NCBI GenBank assembly: GCA_900541715.1
Contig: UQLI01000007.1
Span: 1-64,000, forward strand
Source: an uncultured Collinsella sp.
Lineage (GTDB): Bacteria > Actinomycetota > Coriobacteriia > Coriobacteriales > Coriobacteriaceae
Reading direction: 5' to 3'
Length of the DNA stretch: 64,000 nt
Shown: positions 7,288 to 16,934 of the stretch, piece after piece
Layout of the letters: every line of letters starts with the position of its first letter
Numbering within the stretch: the first letter of the stretch is position 1
Notes under the pieces: model-generated
The model's input: the letters and a program-made list of their open reading frames with translations, nothing else
Told to the model about the DNA's origin: nothing
Databases searched by the model: none
Position numbers and translations under genes: made by a program

Positions 7288-9741
7288 CTAGCCGCGGACC
7301 TCGCCGTTTACGCCCTTACATACCTTGGTGACGATCTTCTGGTGCGCTTTCTCGACCTCTTCGCTGGTGAGCGTGTGGTCGTCGGAGCGATACGTAAGCG
7401 CAAAGGCCATGGACTTCTTGCCCACACCCACACGGACCGGATCGCGGTAGACATCGAACAGACGCACGCCCTCGAGCAGCTTGCCGCCGGCACTGGTAAT
7501 GCGGCGCTCAAGGTCCTCGCAGGTCACGGAGTTGTCGACCACGATAGCAAGGTCGTGCTCAACGGCCGGGTACTGCGAGAACTCGCGGTAGTTCTCCTGG
7601 TTGCGGGCGCCCTTGATCAGCTTGTCCAGGTCGAGCTCAAAGGCAACGACAACCTCATCGATGCCCATCGCCTCGCGCGCCTCGGGGTGAATCTCGCCGA
7701 CCCAGCCCAGCACGGTGCCGCCGGACAGAACCTCGGCCGCACGACCCGGCTGCAGGAAGGCATAGCCCTCGCCCTCGACGGGACGGAAGCGGACCTTCTC
7801 GATGCGCAGCTGGGCGAGCAGCTCCTCGACAATGCCCTTGCCAAAGAAGAAGCGCAGCTTGCGGTACTTCATGGTCCAGGACTGCTCGCTCCACTGGCCC
7901 GAGAGCACGCCCGCCACGGACTTGGTCTCCTTGGGCAGGCTGGCGTTCTCGCGACCGTGGAACAAGCTGCCGACCTCGTACAGATGCACGTTGGGCGTGC
8001 CGTGGGCCTCGTTGTAGGCCACAGACTGCAACAGGCCTGGCAACAGCGAGCGGCGCATCTCGGTCTGCTCGGCTACCAGCGGGTTCATGAGCACCACGGG
8101 GCAACCGCGACCCTCGGTGGACATACCGATCTTCTCCAGGTCGCCCGGGGCGGCAAAGCCAAAAGTCGTGGTCTCGTTGAGGCCGCAGGCGCGCAGGATC
8201 TCGCCGACCTTACGAGTGAGCTTCTGCTCGCGGGTCAGACCGCCGATGTGGTTCTTGGCAGCCGGAATGGTCGCCGTCACGCGGCCCATGCCCCATAGGC
8301 GCAAGACCTCCTCGATCAGGTCGATCTCACGCGGCAGGTCGGGACGGAAGCTCGGCGGCGTGACCATAAAGTCCTCGCCGTCGCGCTCGACGGTGCAGCC
8401 CAGGCGGGTGAGCGAGCGCTCGATAAAGTCGGGCTCGATGTCGGCACCGCAGATGGCGTGCACGCGGGCCAAGCGCAGCTTGATGCTGTCGATGGTCTTG
8501 GGCGCGGGGAACACGTCCACATAGCCGGGGGCGACCTCGCCGCCGGCGATCTCCTCGATCAGCGCGCAGGTAACGTTGGCGACATCCACGCAGCCGGTCT
8601 CGTCGACCTGGCGCTCAAAGCGAATGGAGGCGTCGGAGATCAGCGACAGATCGCGGCTGGTGTGCGAGGTGCGGCCGGCGTTGAAGCAGGCGCTCTCGAC
8701 CATCACGTCAACGGTATCGTCCTCGATCTCGGAATCCATGCCGCCCATGACACCGGCCAGCGCCACGGGACGCTCGCCGTCGGTGATGAGGCCCATGCCG
8801 GCGTCGAGCACGCGCTCCTCGCCGTCGAGCGTCGTGAACTTCTCGTCCTGCTGGGCGGCGCGAACCACCACACGACGGTGGCCATCGCGCGCGGCAAAGG
8901 TGTCCAGGTCAAAGGCGTGCAGCGGCTGACCGGTGAGCATCATCACATAGTTGGTGATGTCGACGATGTTGTTGTGCGGGCGCACGCCCAGGGCGTTAAG
9001 GCGCTTGACCATCCAGTCGGGCGACGGGCCGACCTTGACGTTGCGCACGATGCGGGCAACGTAGCGGTCGCACAGGCCCTCGTCGGCAATCTCGACGGAA
9101 AGCTCGTCGTCGGTCGCGCGGCCGGTCTCGGCCTTGATGGCGGGCAGCTCAACGTGGAAATCGCGGTCGAAGATGGCGCCGGTCTCGCGAGCCATGCCGA
9201 TCATGGACAGGCAGTCGGGGCGGTTGGGCGTGATCTCGCAGTCGAGCACGGTGTCGCTCGAGCCCACGTACTCGGCAAACGGCATGCCGCAGGGCGTATC
9301 CTCGGGCAGGATCATAATGCCGGAGTGGTCGCCACCCAGGCCAAGCTCGCGCGCGGAGCAGTTCATGCCCATGGACACGACGCCGCGAAGCTTGCTCTTC
9401 TTGATCTTGACGTCGCCGGGAAGCACGGCGCCGATCATGGCCGTGACGATGTGGTCGCCGGCCTCGAAGTTCTGCGCGCCGCAGACGATCTGCAGCGGAG
9501 CGGGATTGCCGTCGGCGTCGAGATTCTTGTCACCCACGTCGACCGAGCACACATACATGTGGTCGCTATCGGGGTGCGGGGTCTTGGTGAGCACCTTGGC
9601 GGTCACCACGTGGTCGAAGGACTCGCCCACGGTGTCGATCGCCTCGACCTCGGTGCCGGTACGGATATATTCGTCCGAAAGGGTCTTGGGATCCTCCGGA
9701 ATATCGATCATGGTCTTGAGCCAGTCGTAAGAAACACGCAT
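7288..9741 (-). CDS. pheT: Phenylalanine-tRNA ligase beta subunit
   Basis: Beta chain of the alpha2-beta2 enzyme that charges tRNA-Phe. 817 residues with the usual domain order: N-terminal tRNA-binding OB domain (about 40-150, with the VVCGAQNF segment), B3/B4 editing region, the B5 domain (RLARVHAICGADIEPDFIERSLTRLG), the class II-like core (LIEEVLRLWGMGRV) and the C-terminal ferredoxin-fold anticodon-binding domain (YPAVEHDLAIVVDNSV ... LTYRSDDHTLTSEEV). ATG 9741 follows AAGGAGACC. Cotranscribed with pheS, 63 bp upstream, behind a T-box; an intrinsic terminator lies at 7145-7179. Confidence 0.97.
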   Translation of the reverse strand: MRVSYDWLKTMIDIPEDPKTLSDEYIRTGTEVEAIDTVGESFDHVVTAKVLTKTPHPDSDHMYVCSVDVGDKNLDADGNPAPLQIVCGAQNFEAGDHIVTAMIGAVLPGDVKIKKSKLRGVVSMGMNCSARELGLGGDHSGIMILPEDTPCGMPFAEYVGSSDTVLDCEITPNRPDCLSMIGMARETGAIFDRDFHVELPAIKAETGRATDDELSVEIADEGLCDRYVARIVRNVKVGPSPDWMVKRLNALGVRPHNNIVDITNYVMMLTGQPLHAFDLDTFAARDGHRRVVVRAAQQDEKFTTLDGEERVLDAGMGLITDGERPVALAGVMGGMDSEIEDDTVDVMVESACFNAGRTSHTSRDLSLISDASIRFERQVDETGCVDVANVTCALIEEIAGGEVAPGYVDVFPAPKTIDSIKLRLARVHAICGADIEPDFIERSLTRLGCTVERDGEDFMVTPPSFRPDLPREIDLIEEVLRLWGMGRVTATIPAAKNHIGGLTREQKLTRKVGEILRACGLNETTTFGFAAPGDLEKIGMSTEGRGCPVVLMNPLVAEQTEMRRSLLPGLLQSVAYNEAHGTPNVHLYEVGSLFHGRENASLPKETKSVAGVLSGQWSEQSWTMKYRKLRFFFGKGIVEELLAQLRIEKVRFRPVEGEGYAFLQPGRAAEVLSGGTVLGWVGEIHPEAREAMGIDEVVVAFELDLDKLIKGARNQENYREFSQYPAVEHDLAIVVDNSVTCEDLERRITSAGGKLLEGVRLFDVYRDPVRVGVGKKSMAFALTYRSDDHTLTSEEVEKAHQKIVTKVCKGVNGEVRG

Positions 9742-9804
9742 ATAACTGGTCTCCTTTCATAAATGCGGCTTTGAGCCGGAAACTGCAACTAAGAAGAAAG
9801 CGTT

Positions 9805-10881
9805 CTAGAACTGGTTCAAGAACCTCATGTCACCAGTCATCAACGTGCGCAGGTCCGGCAGGTCGTAGCGCAGGGCCGCGACGCGCTCGGCGCCAATACC
9901 AAAGGCGAAGCCGGTGTACTTCTCGGGGTCGATGCCACAGTTGATAAGGACGTTGGGGTCGACCATGCCGCAGCCCAGAATCTCGATCCAGCCGCTGTGC
10001 TTGCAGAAGTTGCAGCCCTTGCCGCCGCACACGTGGCAGCTCACGTCTACCTCGCAGCTCGGCTCGGTGAAGGGGAAGAAGTGCGGGCGGTAACGCGTCT
10101 TGCGGTCCTCGCCAAACATGCACTTAACAAAGTAGTCGAGCGTGCCCTTAAGATCGCCGAAGGTGATACCCTCGTCGACGACCAGGCCCTCGATCTGGTT
10201 GAACTGCGGCAGGTGGCAGGCGTCGGCCGTGTCGGGGCGATAGACGGTGCCCGGGCAGATCATGTAGATGGGCGGCTTTTGCGACTCCATGGTATGGATC
10301 TGCACGCCCGAAGTCTGGGTGCGCAGCAGTACGTCGGACTCGCCATGGGCATGCGCCTCGGGGTGCGCGACGCTGCCGGGGTTGTTGTCGACCACGTAGA
10401 AGGTATCGCGGGCCGAGCGGCTCGGGTGATCCATGGGGGCGTTGAGCGCGGTGAAGTTGTAGTAGGAGGTGTCGACCATGGGACCGGACTCGACGGTGTA
10501 GCCGATGCCGCAGAAGATGTCCTCGGCCTCCTCGATGATCTGCTTGATCAGGTGCTGGTGACCGATCTGCGGACGGATGCCCGGCAGCGTGATGTCGACG
10601 GCGTCGTGCTCCAATGCGTGCTTGAGGGCGGCGGCCTTCATCTCGGTCGTGCGCTCGTCGAGCATGCCCTCGATCAGCTGGCGCATCTCGTTGGCGCGCT
10701 TGCCCATCACGGGGCGATCCTCGGGGGCGAGCTTGCCCATCATGCGCATCAGGCCGGTGATGCGGCCCTTGCGGCCGAGCAGCTCAACGCGCGCGGCCTC
10801 GAGCTTTGCGGCGTCGTCGGCGCCTGCGACGAGCTCCTTGGCCTCTTCCTCGAGTTTGACCAGATCATCAATCAGACTCAT
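9805..10881 (-). CDS. pheS: Phenylalanine-tRNA ligase alpha subunit
   Basis: Catalytic class II subunit that activates phenylalanine. 358 residues from ATG 10881 (SD AAGGGA); further upstream in-frame codons read through the T-box leader and are not used. The N-terminal coiled coil (LVKLEEEAKELVAG ...) binds tRNA. Motif 2 lies around RYRPHFFPFTEPSCEVDV and motif 3 in FAFGIGAERVAALRYDLPDLR. A four-cysteine insert CHVCGGKGCNFC is visible; such a Cys cluster is common in bacterial PheS of this type and may bind zinc. First gene of the pheS-pheT operon. Confidence 0.97.
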   Translation of the reverse strand: MSLIDDLVKLEEEAKELVAGADDAAKLEAARVELLGRKGRITGLMRMMGKLAPEDRPVMGKRANEMRQLIEGMLDERTTEMKAAALKHALEHDAVDITLPGIRPQIGHQHLIKQIIEEAEDIFCGIGYTVESGPMVDTSYYNFTALNAPMDHPSRSARDTFYVVDNNPGSVAHPEAHAHGESDVLLRTQTSGVQIHTMESQKPPIYMICPGTVYRPDTADACHLPQFNQIEGLVVDEGITFGDLKGTLDYFVKCMFGEDRKTRYRPHFFPFTEPSCEVDVSCHVCGGKGCNFCKHSGWIEILGCGMVDPNVLINCGIDPEKYTGFAFGIGAERVAALRYDLPDLRTLMTGDMRFLNQF

Positions 10882-10966
10882 GTCTTCCCTTTCGTCTCTC
10901 GCGCATCCACTTGCCGCGGCGGTTGGAGCCACCCGGCGCTGCGAATGTGCGGCCCGGTTCGGTAAC

Positions 10967-11245
10967 AAAAAACCGCCCTCGGGCATGTGCATTGCCCAAG
11001 GACGGTTGAATTCCGCGGTACCACCTTGTTTGACCCGGCGGATGTCTGGCCCGCCGCGCCCACTCTGTGCCCCTTGTCGCGAGGCTCACGGCTTCCCTAC
11101 TGGGGACATCGCCGCCGCTGGCCGCGCGCCCGTTGAGGTCGCTGCTCGGGAGTGAACGCTTGGCCCTTGTCACCGCAGGAAGGCTTGCAGCCCATGACCT
11201 TCCCTCTCTTGCCGGCGACGCGGCGGGCAAAACCCTCTCCGTCAA
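10967..11245 (-). promoter_or_regulatory. T-box leader (tRNA-Phe responsive) of pheST
   Basis: Reads on the minus strand. The antiterminator T-box core AAGGTGGTACCGCGG lies at 11013-11027; its TGGT would pair with an uncharged ACCA end, consistent with the A73 of tRNA-Phe. A long terminator hairpin with TTTTTT follows at 10967-11005 and overlaps the antiterminator region. Stem I candidate features include AGAGAGGGAAGG and, on its 3' side, GTTCACTCC; the TTC at 11156-11154 is the likely Phe specifier. The specifier assignment is an inference from position. This leader fills the 10882-11385 gap. Confidence 0.9.
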
Positions 11246-11385
11246 CGCATTGGGCTATAGGATAACACATTCTGCGAGCATATCGCCGCGTTCCGTTTTG
11301 TTCGTGCTGGGTACAAGGCAGGTAGCTGTGCAAACTGGCCGTGCGCCCATCCATGGCGCTCGGCTCGCGAGATCAAGGATATGGT

Positions 11386-12960
11386 ATGGGTAAGAAGCAC
11401 GATAAGAAGACCAAGCCCGCAGTGGGCAAGACGCCCAAAGGCATGAAGGTCGATAAGGCCGTCAAAAAATTCCGCAAGCTCGAGGGCAAGCTGTGGACTC
11501 GTGAATACCTGCTCAAGATTGCCGAGTTCGATGGCGCGACGATTGCCCCCGCCAACGGCGCCGCGGCCCGCGCCGATGCTATGGGGACCCTTGCCGGCGA
11601 ACATCACAAGCTCCTGACCAGCAAAAAGTCCGTTGAGCTCGTGCACTCTCTCGCGCGTGAGACGGTCGCGGGCGAAAAGATCGACGACCCGCAGCTGCTC
11701 GACGAGATTCGCGTGCTCGGCCGCGACCAGCGCGAGGCCGGCGCCATCCCCACCGAGGAGGCCGAGGCCTGGACCAGGCTCACCTGCGAGGCCGATGCCG
11801 TATGGCACAAAGCCAAGGCAGCCAACGACTGGGCGAGCTTTGAGCCCTATGTGGATAGAATCGTCGCCCAGCTTAAGCATCAAGCTGAGCTCATGGACCC
11901 CAAGCGTGACCCGTACGATGTATGGCTCGACCAGTACGAGCGTGGCCTTTCCACCGAGAGCTTCGACGCGTTTTGCGATGAGGTCAAGGCCACCGTCGTG
12001 CCGCTCGTGCATGCCATCGGTGAGCGCGGCCAGCAACCCGCAGCCGACTTTTTGCACGCGCATGTGCCCGAGGCTGCCCAGCGTGCCATGAGCTTTGACC
12101 TGATGAAGCTTGTGGGCCTGGACCTGGACGACACCACGCTCGCCTTTACCGAGCATCCGTTTAGCGAAGGCTTCTCGGTGGGCGACGCGCGTATCGCCAC
12201 GCATATCCACGAGGACGATTGCATCTCCAACGTCTACAGCATCATCCACGAGGCCGGCCACGCCATGTATGAGCTGGGCGTGAACCCCGCTTACGCGCGC
12301 ACGTGTCTTGAGGGCGGTACCTCCATGGGCATCCACGAGAGCCAGAGCCGATTCTTTGAGAACACCGTGGGCCGCAGCCTCGCCTTTATGGGCCCGCTGC
12401 TCGAGGTGCTGCGCCGTCACGCGCCCGAGGTCTACGGCAACGTGGACGAGGACGCGCTCTACCACGCGGTGAACATCGCGCAGCCGTCGCTGATCCGCAC
12501 CGAGGCCGACGAGCTCACCTACCCGCTGCACGTTATGGTGCGCTACGAGATTGAGCGCATGCTGTTTGCCAGCGAGGCCACGGCCAAGGATATCCCCGCG
12601 CTTTGGAACCGCTTTATGGACGAGTACCTTGGCATTCCGGTTCCCGACGACACGCATGGCTGCCTGCAGGATACGCACTGGAGCGGCGGCTCGTTTGGTT
12701 ACTTCCCCACCTATGCTCTGGGCAGCGCCTACGATGCCATGTTTGTGCCGGCCATGTGCCGCGACGGTGTCGACCTTACCGGCGCCTGCGCAAGCGGCGA
12801 TCTGGCGCCCGTCCGCGCCTGGCTGGGCGAGCACATTTGGCAGTGGGGCCGCGCCAAGGACGCGCCGGAACTCATCAAGGGCGCCTGCGGCATGGCGTTC
12901 GATGCCCGCTACTACTGCAGCTACCTGCAGGACAAGTTCACCACGCTCTACGAGCTGTAA
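11386..12960 (+). CDS. M32-family metallocarboxypeptidase
   Basis: Cytoplasmic zinc carboxypeptidase of the Taq/Pfu type that removes C-terminal residues from peptides. 524 residues, close to the family's ~500. The zinc site is visible as HEAGH at residues 288-292 and the third ligand Glu318 in the family motif HESQSRFFEN. Other family landmarks are DPYDVWLDQYERG and the C-terminal GGSFGYFPTYALGSAYDA. ATG 11386 was chosen because AAGGA lies six nt before it; in-frame GTG 11341 lacks an SD. The first ~25 residues are very lysine-rich, an unusual basic tail for this family. Followed by a strong terminator. Confidence 0.93.
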   Translation: MGKKHDKKTKPAVGKTPKGMKVDKAVKKFRKLEGKLWTREYLLKIAEFDGATIAPANGAAARADAMGTLAGEHHKLLTSKKSVELVHSLARETVAGEKIDDPQLLDEIRVLGRDQREAGAIPTEEAEAWTRLTCEADAVWHKAKAANDWASFEPYVDRIVAQLKHQAELMDPKRDPYDVWLDQYERGLSTESFDAFCDEVKATVVPLVHAIGERGQQPAADFLHAHVPEAAQRAMSFDLMKLVGLDLDDTTLAFTEHPFSEGFSVGDARIATHIHEDDCISNVYSIIHEAGHAMYELGVNPAYARTCLEGGTSMGIHESQSRFFENTVGRSLAFMGPLLEVLRRHAPEVYGNVDEDALYHAVNIAQPSLIRTEADELTYPLHVMVRYEIERMLFASEATAKDIPALWNRFMDEYLGIPVPDDTHGCLQDTHWSGGSFGYFPTYALGSAYDAMFVPAMCRDGVDLTGACASGDLAPVRAWLGEHIWQWGRAKDAPELIKGACGMAFDARYYCSYLQDKFTTLYEL

Positions 12961-12982
12961 AGCTTAGGCAGCACGCCAACGC

Positions 12983-13021
12983 AAAGGGGGCGCCGCGGAA
13001 CCAATCCGCGGCGCCCCCTTT
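12983..13021. terminator. Bidirectional terminator
   Basis: 16-bp stem AAAGGGGGCGCCGCGG / CCGCGGCGCCCCCTTT with a 7-nt loop, A-rich before and T-rich after; serves the M32 gene and possibly glmM on the other strand. Confidence 0.88.
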
Positions 13022-13026
13022 CCACC

Positions 13027-13055
13027 TAGTTGTTTAAGAACGTCCCCAATGACTA
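13027..13055. repeat. GGGGACGTTC repeat, single unit
   Basis: One ~29-bp unit with TAGT/GACTA ends and core AAGAACGTCCCCAA. Two inverted units occur at 37254-37309 and three at 45706-45788. Confidence 0.7.
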
Positions 13056-13057
13056 CC

Positions 13058-14389
13058 TCACAGAGCCTCGAGCGCGTTGGCGATGCGCTTCATGGCGGCA
13101 TCGGCGGATGCTTGGTCGGGCGCCTCGGCCAGCACGCGGATAACCGACTCGGTTCCGCTCTTGCGCACGAGCACGCGGCCCTCGCCCGCCAGCGATGCCT
13201 CGGCCTCGGCGATCGCATTCTGCACGCCCATGCTATCGAGCGCGGCATCCTTGTCCGCCACACGCACGGCCACCTGCGCCTGCGGCAGCAGCTTGCACGG
13301 CGCCGTGAGCTGCGAGAGCGTCTCGCGCTCGGCGCGAATCACTTCCATCACGCGCAGCGACGTCATGATGCCGTCGCCCGTGCGCTCGATATCGCCAAAA
13401 ATCGTGTGGCCCGTCTGCTCGCCGCCCAGGCTGTAACCGCCCTCGCGCATCTTGGCATACACATGACGGTCGCCCACGCCGCTGGTCACGGCACTCAGGC
13501 CGGCAAGTTCCAGCGACTTGATCAGGCCAAAGTTGCTGGCGATCGTCGGCACCACGGTACCGCCCGAAAGGCGACCGTGCTTGTTTAGATACACGCCGCA
13601 CACATACAGAATCTGGTCGCCGTCGACCACGCGGCCGCGCTCGTCCACTGCCAGGCAGCGATCGGCATCGCCATCATAGGCAAAGCCCACGTCCAGGCCC
13701 TGCTCAACCACGTGACGCTGCAGGCGCTCCATATGCGTGGAACCGCAGTCAACGTTAATGTTAAAGCCGTCGGGCGCGGCATTGATCACGCGCACGTCGG
13801 CGCCCAATGCGTCAAACACCGGTTTGGCAACCGAGGACGCCGAGCCGTTGGCACAGTCCAGGCCAATCTTGACGCCCTGCAGCGAAAAATTCGCACTCGC
13901 GATGAGCGAGGCGATGTAGCGGTTGCGGCCCTGCATGTAGTCCACCGTGGCGCCGATGTGGTTGCCCGTGGCCAGCGGCACCTCGCTCTTGCCATCGATG
14001 TAGTCCTCGATAAGCTCCAGTACGTCCTCGTCCATCTTAAAACCGTCGCTGTTGACGAGCTTAATGCCGTTATCGCAAAACGGGTTGTGGCTCGCGCTGA
14101 TCATGATGCCGCAATCGAAGCAGCCCTCCACGGTCTGATGCGCCACGCCCGGCGTCGGGATCACGTGCAGCATATAGGCGTCCGCACCGCTCGCGACCAG
14201 ACCGCTCACCAGCGCCGCCTCGAACATATAACTCGAGCGACGTGTGTCCTTGCCCACGATAACGCGCGCCTTAGCACTGCGGTTGGTGCCGTAATACCAG
14301 CCCACAAAACGGCCAATCTTATAAGCGTGCTCTACCGTCAGCCCAACGTTGGCCTCACCGCGAAAGCCGTCGGTGCCAAAGTACTTCAT
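13058..14389 (-). CDS. glmM: Phosphoglucosamine mutase
   Basis: Interconverts glucosamine-6-phosphate and glucosamine-1-phosphate, feeding UDP-GlcNAc for peptidoglycan. 443 residues, normal length. N-terminus KYFGTDGFRGEAN is diagnostic. The phosphoserine loop reads ISASHNPFCDNGIKL, the Mg site DGDADRCL, the sugar-binding loop GGEQTGH, and the C-terminal phosphate-binding loop RKSGTESVIRV. SD AAGGAG lies before ATG 14389. A hairpin at 14409-14435 separates it from the upstream DUF4012 gene, so the two may be transcribed separately. Confidence 0.97.
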   Translation of the reverse strand: MKYFGTDGFRGEANVGLTVEHAYKIGRFVGWYYGTNRSAKARVIVGKDTRRSSYMFEAALVSGLVASGADAYMLHVIPTPGVAHQTVEGCFDCGIMISASHNPFCDNGIKLVNSDGFKMDEDVLELIEDYIDGKSEVPLATGNHIGATVDYMQGRNRYIASLIASANFSLQGVKIGLDCANGSASSVAKPVFDALGADVRVINAAPDGFNINVDCGSTHMERLQRHVVEQGLDVGFAYDGDADRCLAVDERGRVVDGDQILYVCGVYLNKHGRLSGGTVVPTIASNFGLIKSLELAGLSAVTSGVGDRHVYAKMREGGYSLGGEQTGHTIFGDIERTGDGIMTSLRVMEVIRAERETLSQLTAPCKLLPQAQVAVRVADKDAALDSMGVQNAIAEAEASLAGEGRVLVRKSGTESVIRVLAEAPDQASADAAMKRIANALEAL

Positions 14390-14408
14390 GCGCTCTCCTT
14401 ACAAAATA

Positions 14409-14435
14409 GGGGCGGACAGATTGCCTGTCCGCCCC
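14409..14435 (-). terminator. Hairpin after DUF4012 gene
   Basis: 11-bp perfect stem GGGGCGGACAG/CTGTCCGCCCC with loop ATTGC; the minus strand continues TATTTTGT, a weak U-tract. Confidence 0.7.
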
Positions 14436-14472
14436 AAAATGGTACTCGATTATCTGCGCTACCAGAAAAACC

Positions 14473-16785
14473 CTACGCCGACGCGCTGTCGCGAGCCGCC
14501 TGGCATGTAGGGGTCTGACGCAGCGTAAGAGGCTTGTCCCCCGCCTCGGCCGACGTGGTCAGCGTATACGTGATCGTCGTCGTCTCGCCAGCATGCAGGT
14601 CAACGGTGCCCGAATAGAAGGGGATTCCATGCCACGTAGCGGCACCAAGACCAAACTGGGTACCCTCAACCGTAAGGTCACTGATGTTGCCACCCGTCGG
14701 GGCAAACAACGAGACATTCAGACGCTCGTCGTCACGCGCGGCATCGGGCGCGCTCGCCGCAACGTAGTCGGGCAGCTTGCCAGCCTCCTCCTGCGTCATG
14801 ATGTTCGTCAGGGTAACGGTGATGCGATAGGAGCACGTGCCGTCGCCGTTCTTCACGCCCTGACCAATCTGAGTGTCGGCGTTCAGATACCAGTCGAGCT
14901 TGGAGAAGCTCAGGTTGTTAAAGTAAACGCCGGCAACGGGATCGGCACTCGGATCATCCGGATCGGGCAGCGAAGCGTCAATGCCCGTCTCTTTGATGGC
15001 ATTCTGCTCATCATCGTTTCTCATCCACGCGATCAGGCGGCCCTCTTCGGCACCGCGCTCAACGGCGCTGACAAGCTTCGTAACATCGACATCGCCGATA
15101 CCGCCAAGGACCTTGTCGAAGGCAGCGCTGGCGACGGATGCAAAGATGCCGTCCGACTCCTCGACCGGATAGTTCCAGTACACATCGTGCATGAGGACCT
15201 TTGCGGCGTTGGTGCCGTCGACAACCGTTCCGTCGGGCAGTGACACGTTACCGACCAGGCCCAGCAGATACTGCAGGAACACCGGGTCGATACCGATGAC
15301 GCCATCAACGTCCTGTCCATACTGGGACTTCCACAGCGCGGCGACACGCTGCGAGTTGCGGGGCCAATCAGGCGAATAGGTATTGCCCGAGTTGTACAGG
15401 TTGCTGTGGTTGCCGAACAGCGCCTCATCCTCTTCGTCGACGCTCTCGACCGCCTCATCCTCGCTGAGTCCAATGCGGGGAACAAACTCGCCAATCGACA
15501 TCTGACCGTCGGTGACCGAAATCAGGCCCTGCGAACCGCCAAAGCCGCCGCAGGCACGAATCTCGACGTTGTTCATGGCGTGCATAAGGTAGTTGCGCGT
15601 CTGGCCGTTGGCGCCGAGCATCTGGGGAAGGACGGGGGCGACCTTCTCCGCCGCGTCAACCGCGCCGTTGAGGGTGGCAAAGCCGTCCTTGGCCTTATCG
15701 ACCAGCTCGGTCACCTGGGAAATATGAGTATCGCCAATGCCCTGGACCTTCTCGTTGGCGCTCTTGAACACCTTCGAGCTGCTGGAAAGCGAATCGGCGA
15801 CCGCCTGCAGCGCGGACACGTTAATCATGCCGTCCTGGAACAGCTTGCCGGGCGTAGCCTGCGAAAGGTTATCGGCCATGGGAACCAGCGCATTGCTCGA
15901 GACATCGGACAGGGCGTCAATCATGGTGCGGGCCGCATTGATATCGCTGCCATACACCGGGATAAACGAAGCCGCCGTCCACAGCGGGCTCGAGGTCTCC
16001 GCCTTCATGCTGTTACAGAGCTCATCGATCTTCTTCGCGTCGTCAGGCAGCGTCGAAAAATCGCCCGACGTGACCTTGTCCTTAAGGCCACCGACGATCT
16101 CGACAGCCTCCTTCGCTTCGCTCTTTACGGTCTTTGCCGAGTTAAGCAGCATAAAGCCGCTTGCGCCAAGCGCAACGAGAAGCACCGCGACTACAGCGGC
16201 AATAATGGCGCCGGTGTGACGCTTTTTGCGCTCGCCCTTGCGATGGCGATGACGGACCAGACCGTCAGAGGTCGAACTCGACGAAGCGTCGCTACCGTAG
16301 TTCAAGCCAAAATCGTAATAATCTTCCTTGGAACCCGAGCCCGCAAACTCGGCACCGCTATCATCCAGGCGGGCGAACGTGCCAGTCTCGGAGGCGCCGG
16401 TGTAGATCGTGCCAAGGTTACCCGTAAGCCCCGCGCCACCGGCAGAGGGAGTATTGTTGTCGGCCTTGCCGGCATTAACGTTGCCGGCGGCATTCGCGGC
16501 GTTGGCAGCACCTGCGTTGTTCGCAGGTACCGAAGGAGCCCCGCTCGGCTGCGACGCGGAGGTTGCACCGCCCGCAAAGACATTCCCTCTTGCACGGCCG
16601 GTCTTTTTTGCCTTTTGAGACTGCTCGTACAGAGCGGTAAACATCGCCGTCTCGCCCGGGGACACGCGCTTACCGGAGCCGCCCTGTCCAGCGTCGCCCG
16701 GCGTGCCGGCCTTACCAGCCCCGTTCGGACGCGGCGGAACTGCAGGACGGCCGCTATCGCTGCCCTTAAAGTGATTACCAGCCAT
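14473..16785 (-). CDS. DUF4012-domain membrane-anchored protein
   Basis: 770 residues in three parts. An N-terminal ~185-residue low-complexity cytoplasmic region is rich in Gly, Ala, Asn and Pro. One membrane helix at about 195-218 (AIIAAVVAVLLVALGASGF) follows basic KGERKKRHTG. The large extracytoplasmic part contains the DUF4012 region, recognised by NNVEIRACGGFGGSQGLISV and DGVIGIDPVFLQYLLGLVG. The family is widespread in Actinobacteria and of unknown function, often near envelope polysaccharide genes. Start ATG 16785 has GAGGA upstream; the codon nine triplets earlier lacks an SD. The neighbour glmM (amino-sugar supply) is compatible with a cell-envelope role, but this is inference. Confidence 0.78.
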   Translation of the reverse strand: MAGNHFKGSDSGRPAVPPRPNGAGKAGTPGDAGQGGSGKRVSPGETAMFTALYEQSQKAKKTGRARGNVFAGGATSASQPSGAPSVPANNAGAANAANAAGNVNAGKADNNTPSAGGAGLTGNLGTIYTGASETGTFARLDDSGAEFAGSGSKEDYYDFGLNYGSDASSSSTSDGLVRHRHRKGERKKRHTGAIIAAVVAVLLVALGASGFMLLNSAKTVKSEAKEAVEIVGGLKDKVTSGDFSTLPDDAKKIDELCNSMKAETSSPLWTAASFIPVYGSDINAARTMIDALSDVSSNALVPMADNLSQATPGKLFQDGMINVSALQAVADSLSSSSKVFKSANEKVQGIGDTHISQVTELVDKAKDGFATLNGAVDAAEKVAPVLPQMLGANGQTRNYLMHAMNNVEIRACGGFGGSQGLISVTDGQMSIGEFVPRIGLSEDEAVESVDEEDEALFGNHSNLYNSGNTYSPDWPRNSQRVAALWKSQYGQDVDGVIGIDPVFLQYLLGLVGNVSLPDGTVVDGTNAAKVLMHDVYWNYPVEESDGIFASVASAAFDKVLGGIGDVDVTKLVSAVERGAEEGRLIAWMRNDDEQNAIKETGIDASLPDPDDPSADPVAGVYFNNLSFSKLDWYLNADTQIGQGVKNGDGTCSYRITVTLTNIMTQEEAGKLPDYVAASAPDAARDDERLNVSLFAPTGGNISDLTVEGTQFGLGAATWHGIPFYSGTVDLHAGETTTITYTLTTSAEAGDKPLTLRQTPTCQAARDSASA

Positions 16786-16934
16786 AAAGAAATCCTCGCA
16801 ATTGAGTCGCAATGAAAAAGTCCATAACGTTACTAGTTTATGGCATTTTGAGCATCGACAGCTAAACTCCAGACACGGACATCAATTGGCGAAAATGCGG
16901 CACAACACCTTTTCTGTCTTGGCGGCGGCGTCAA

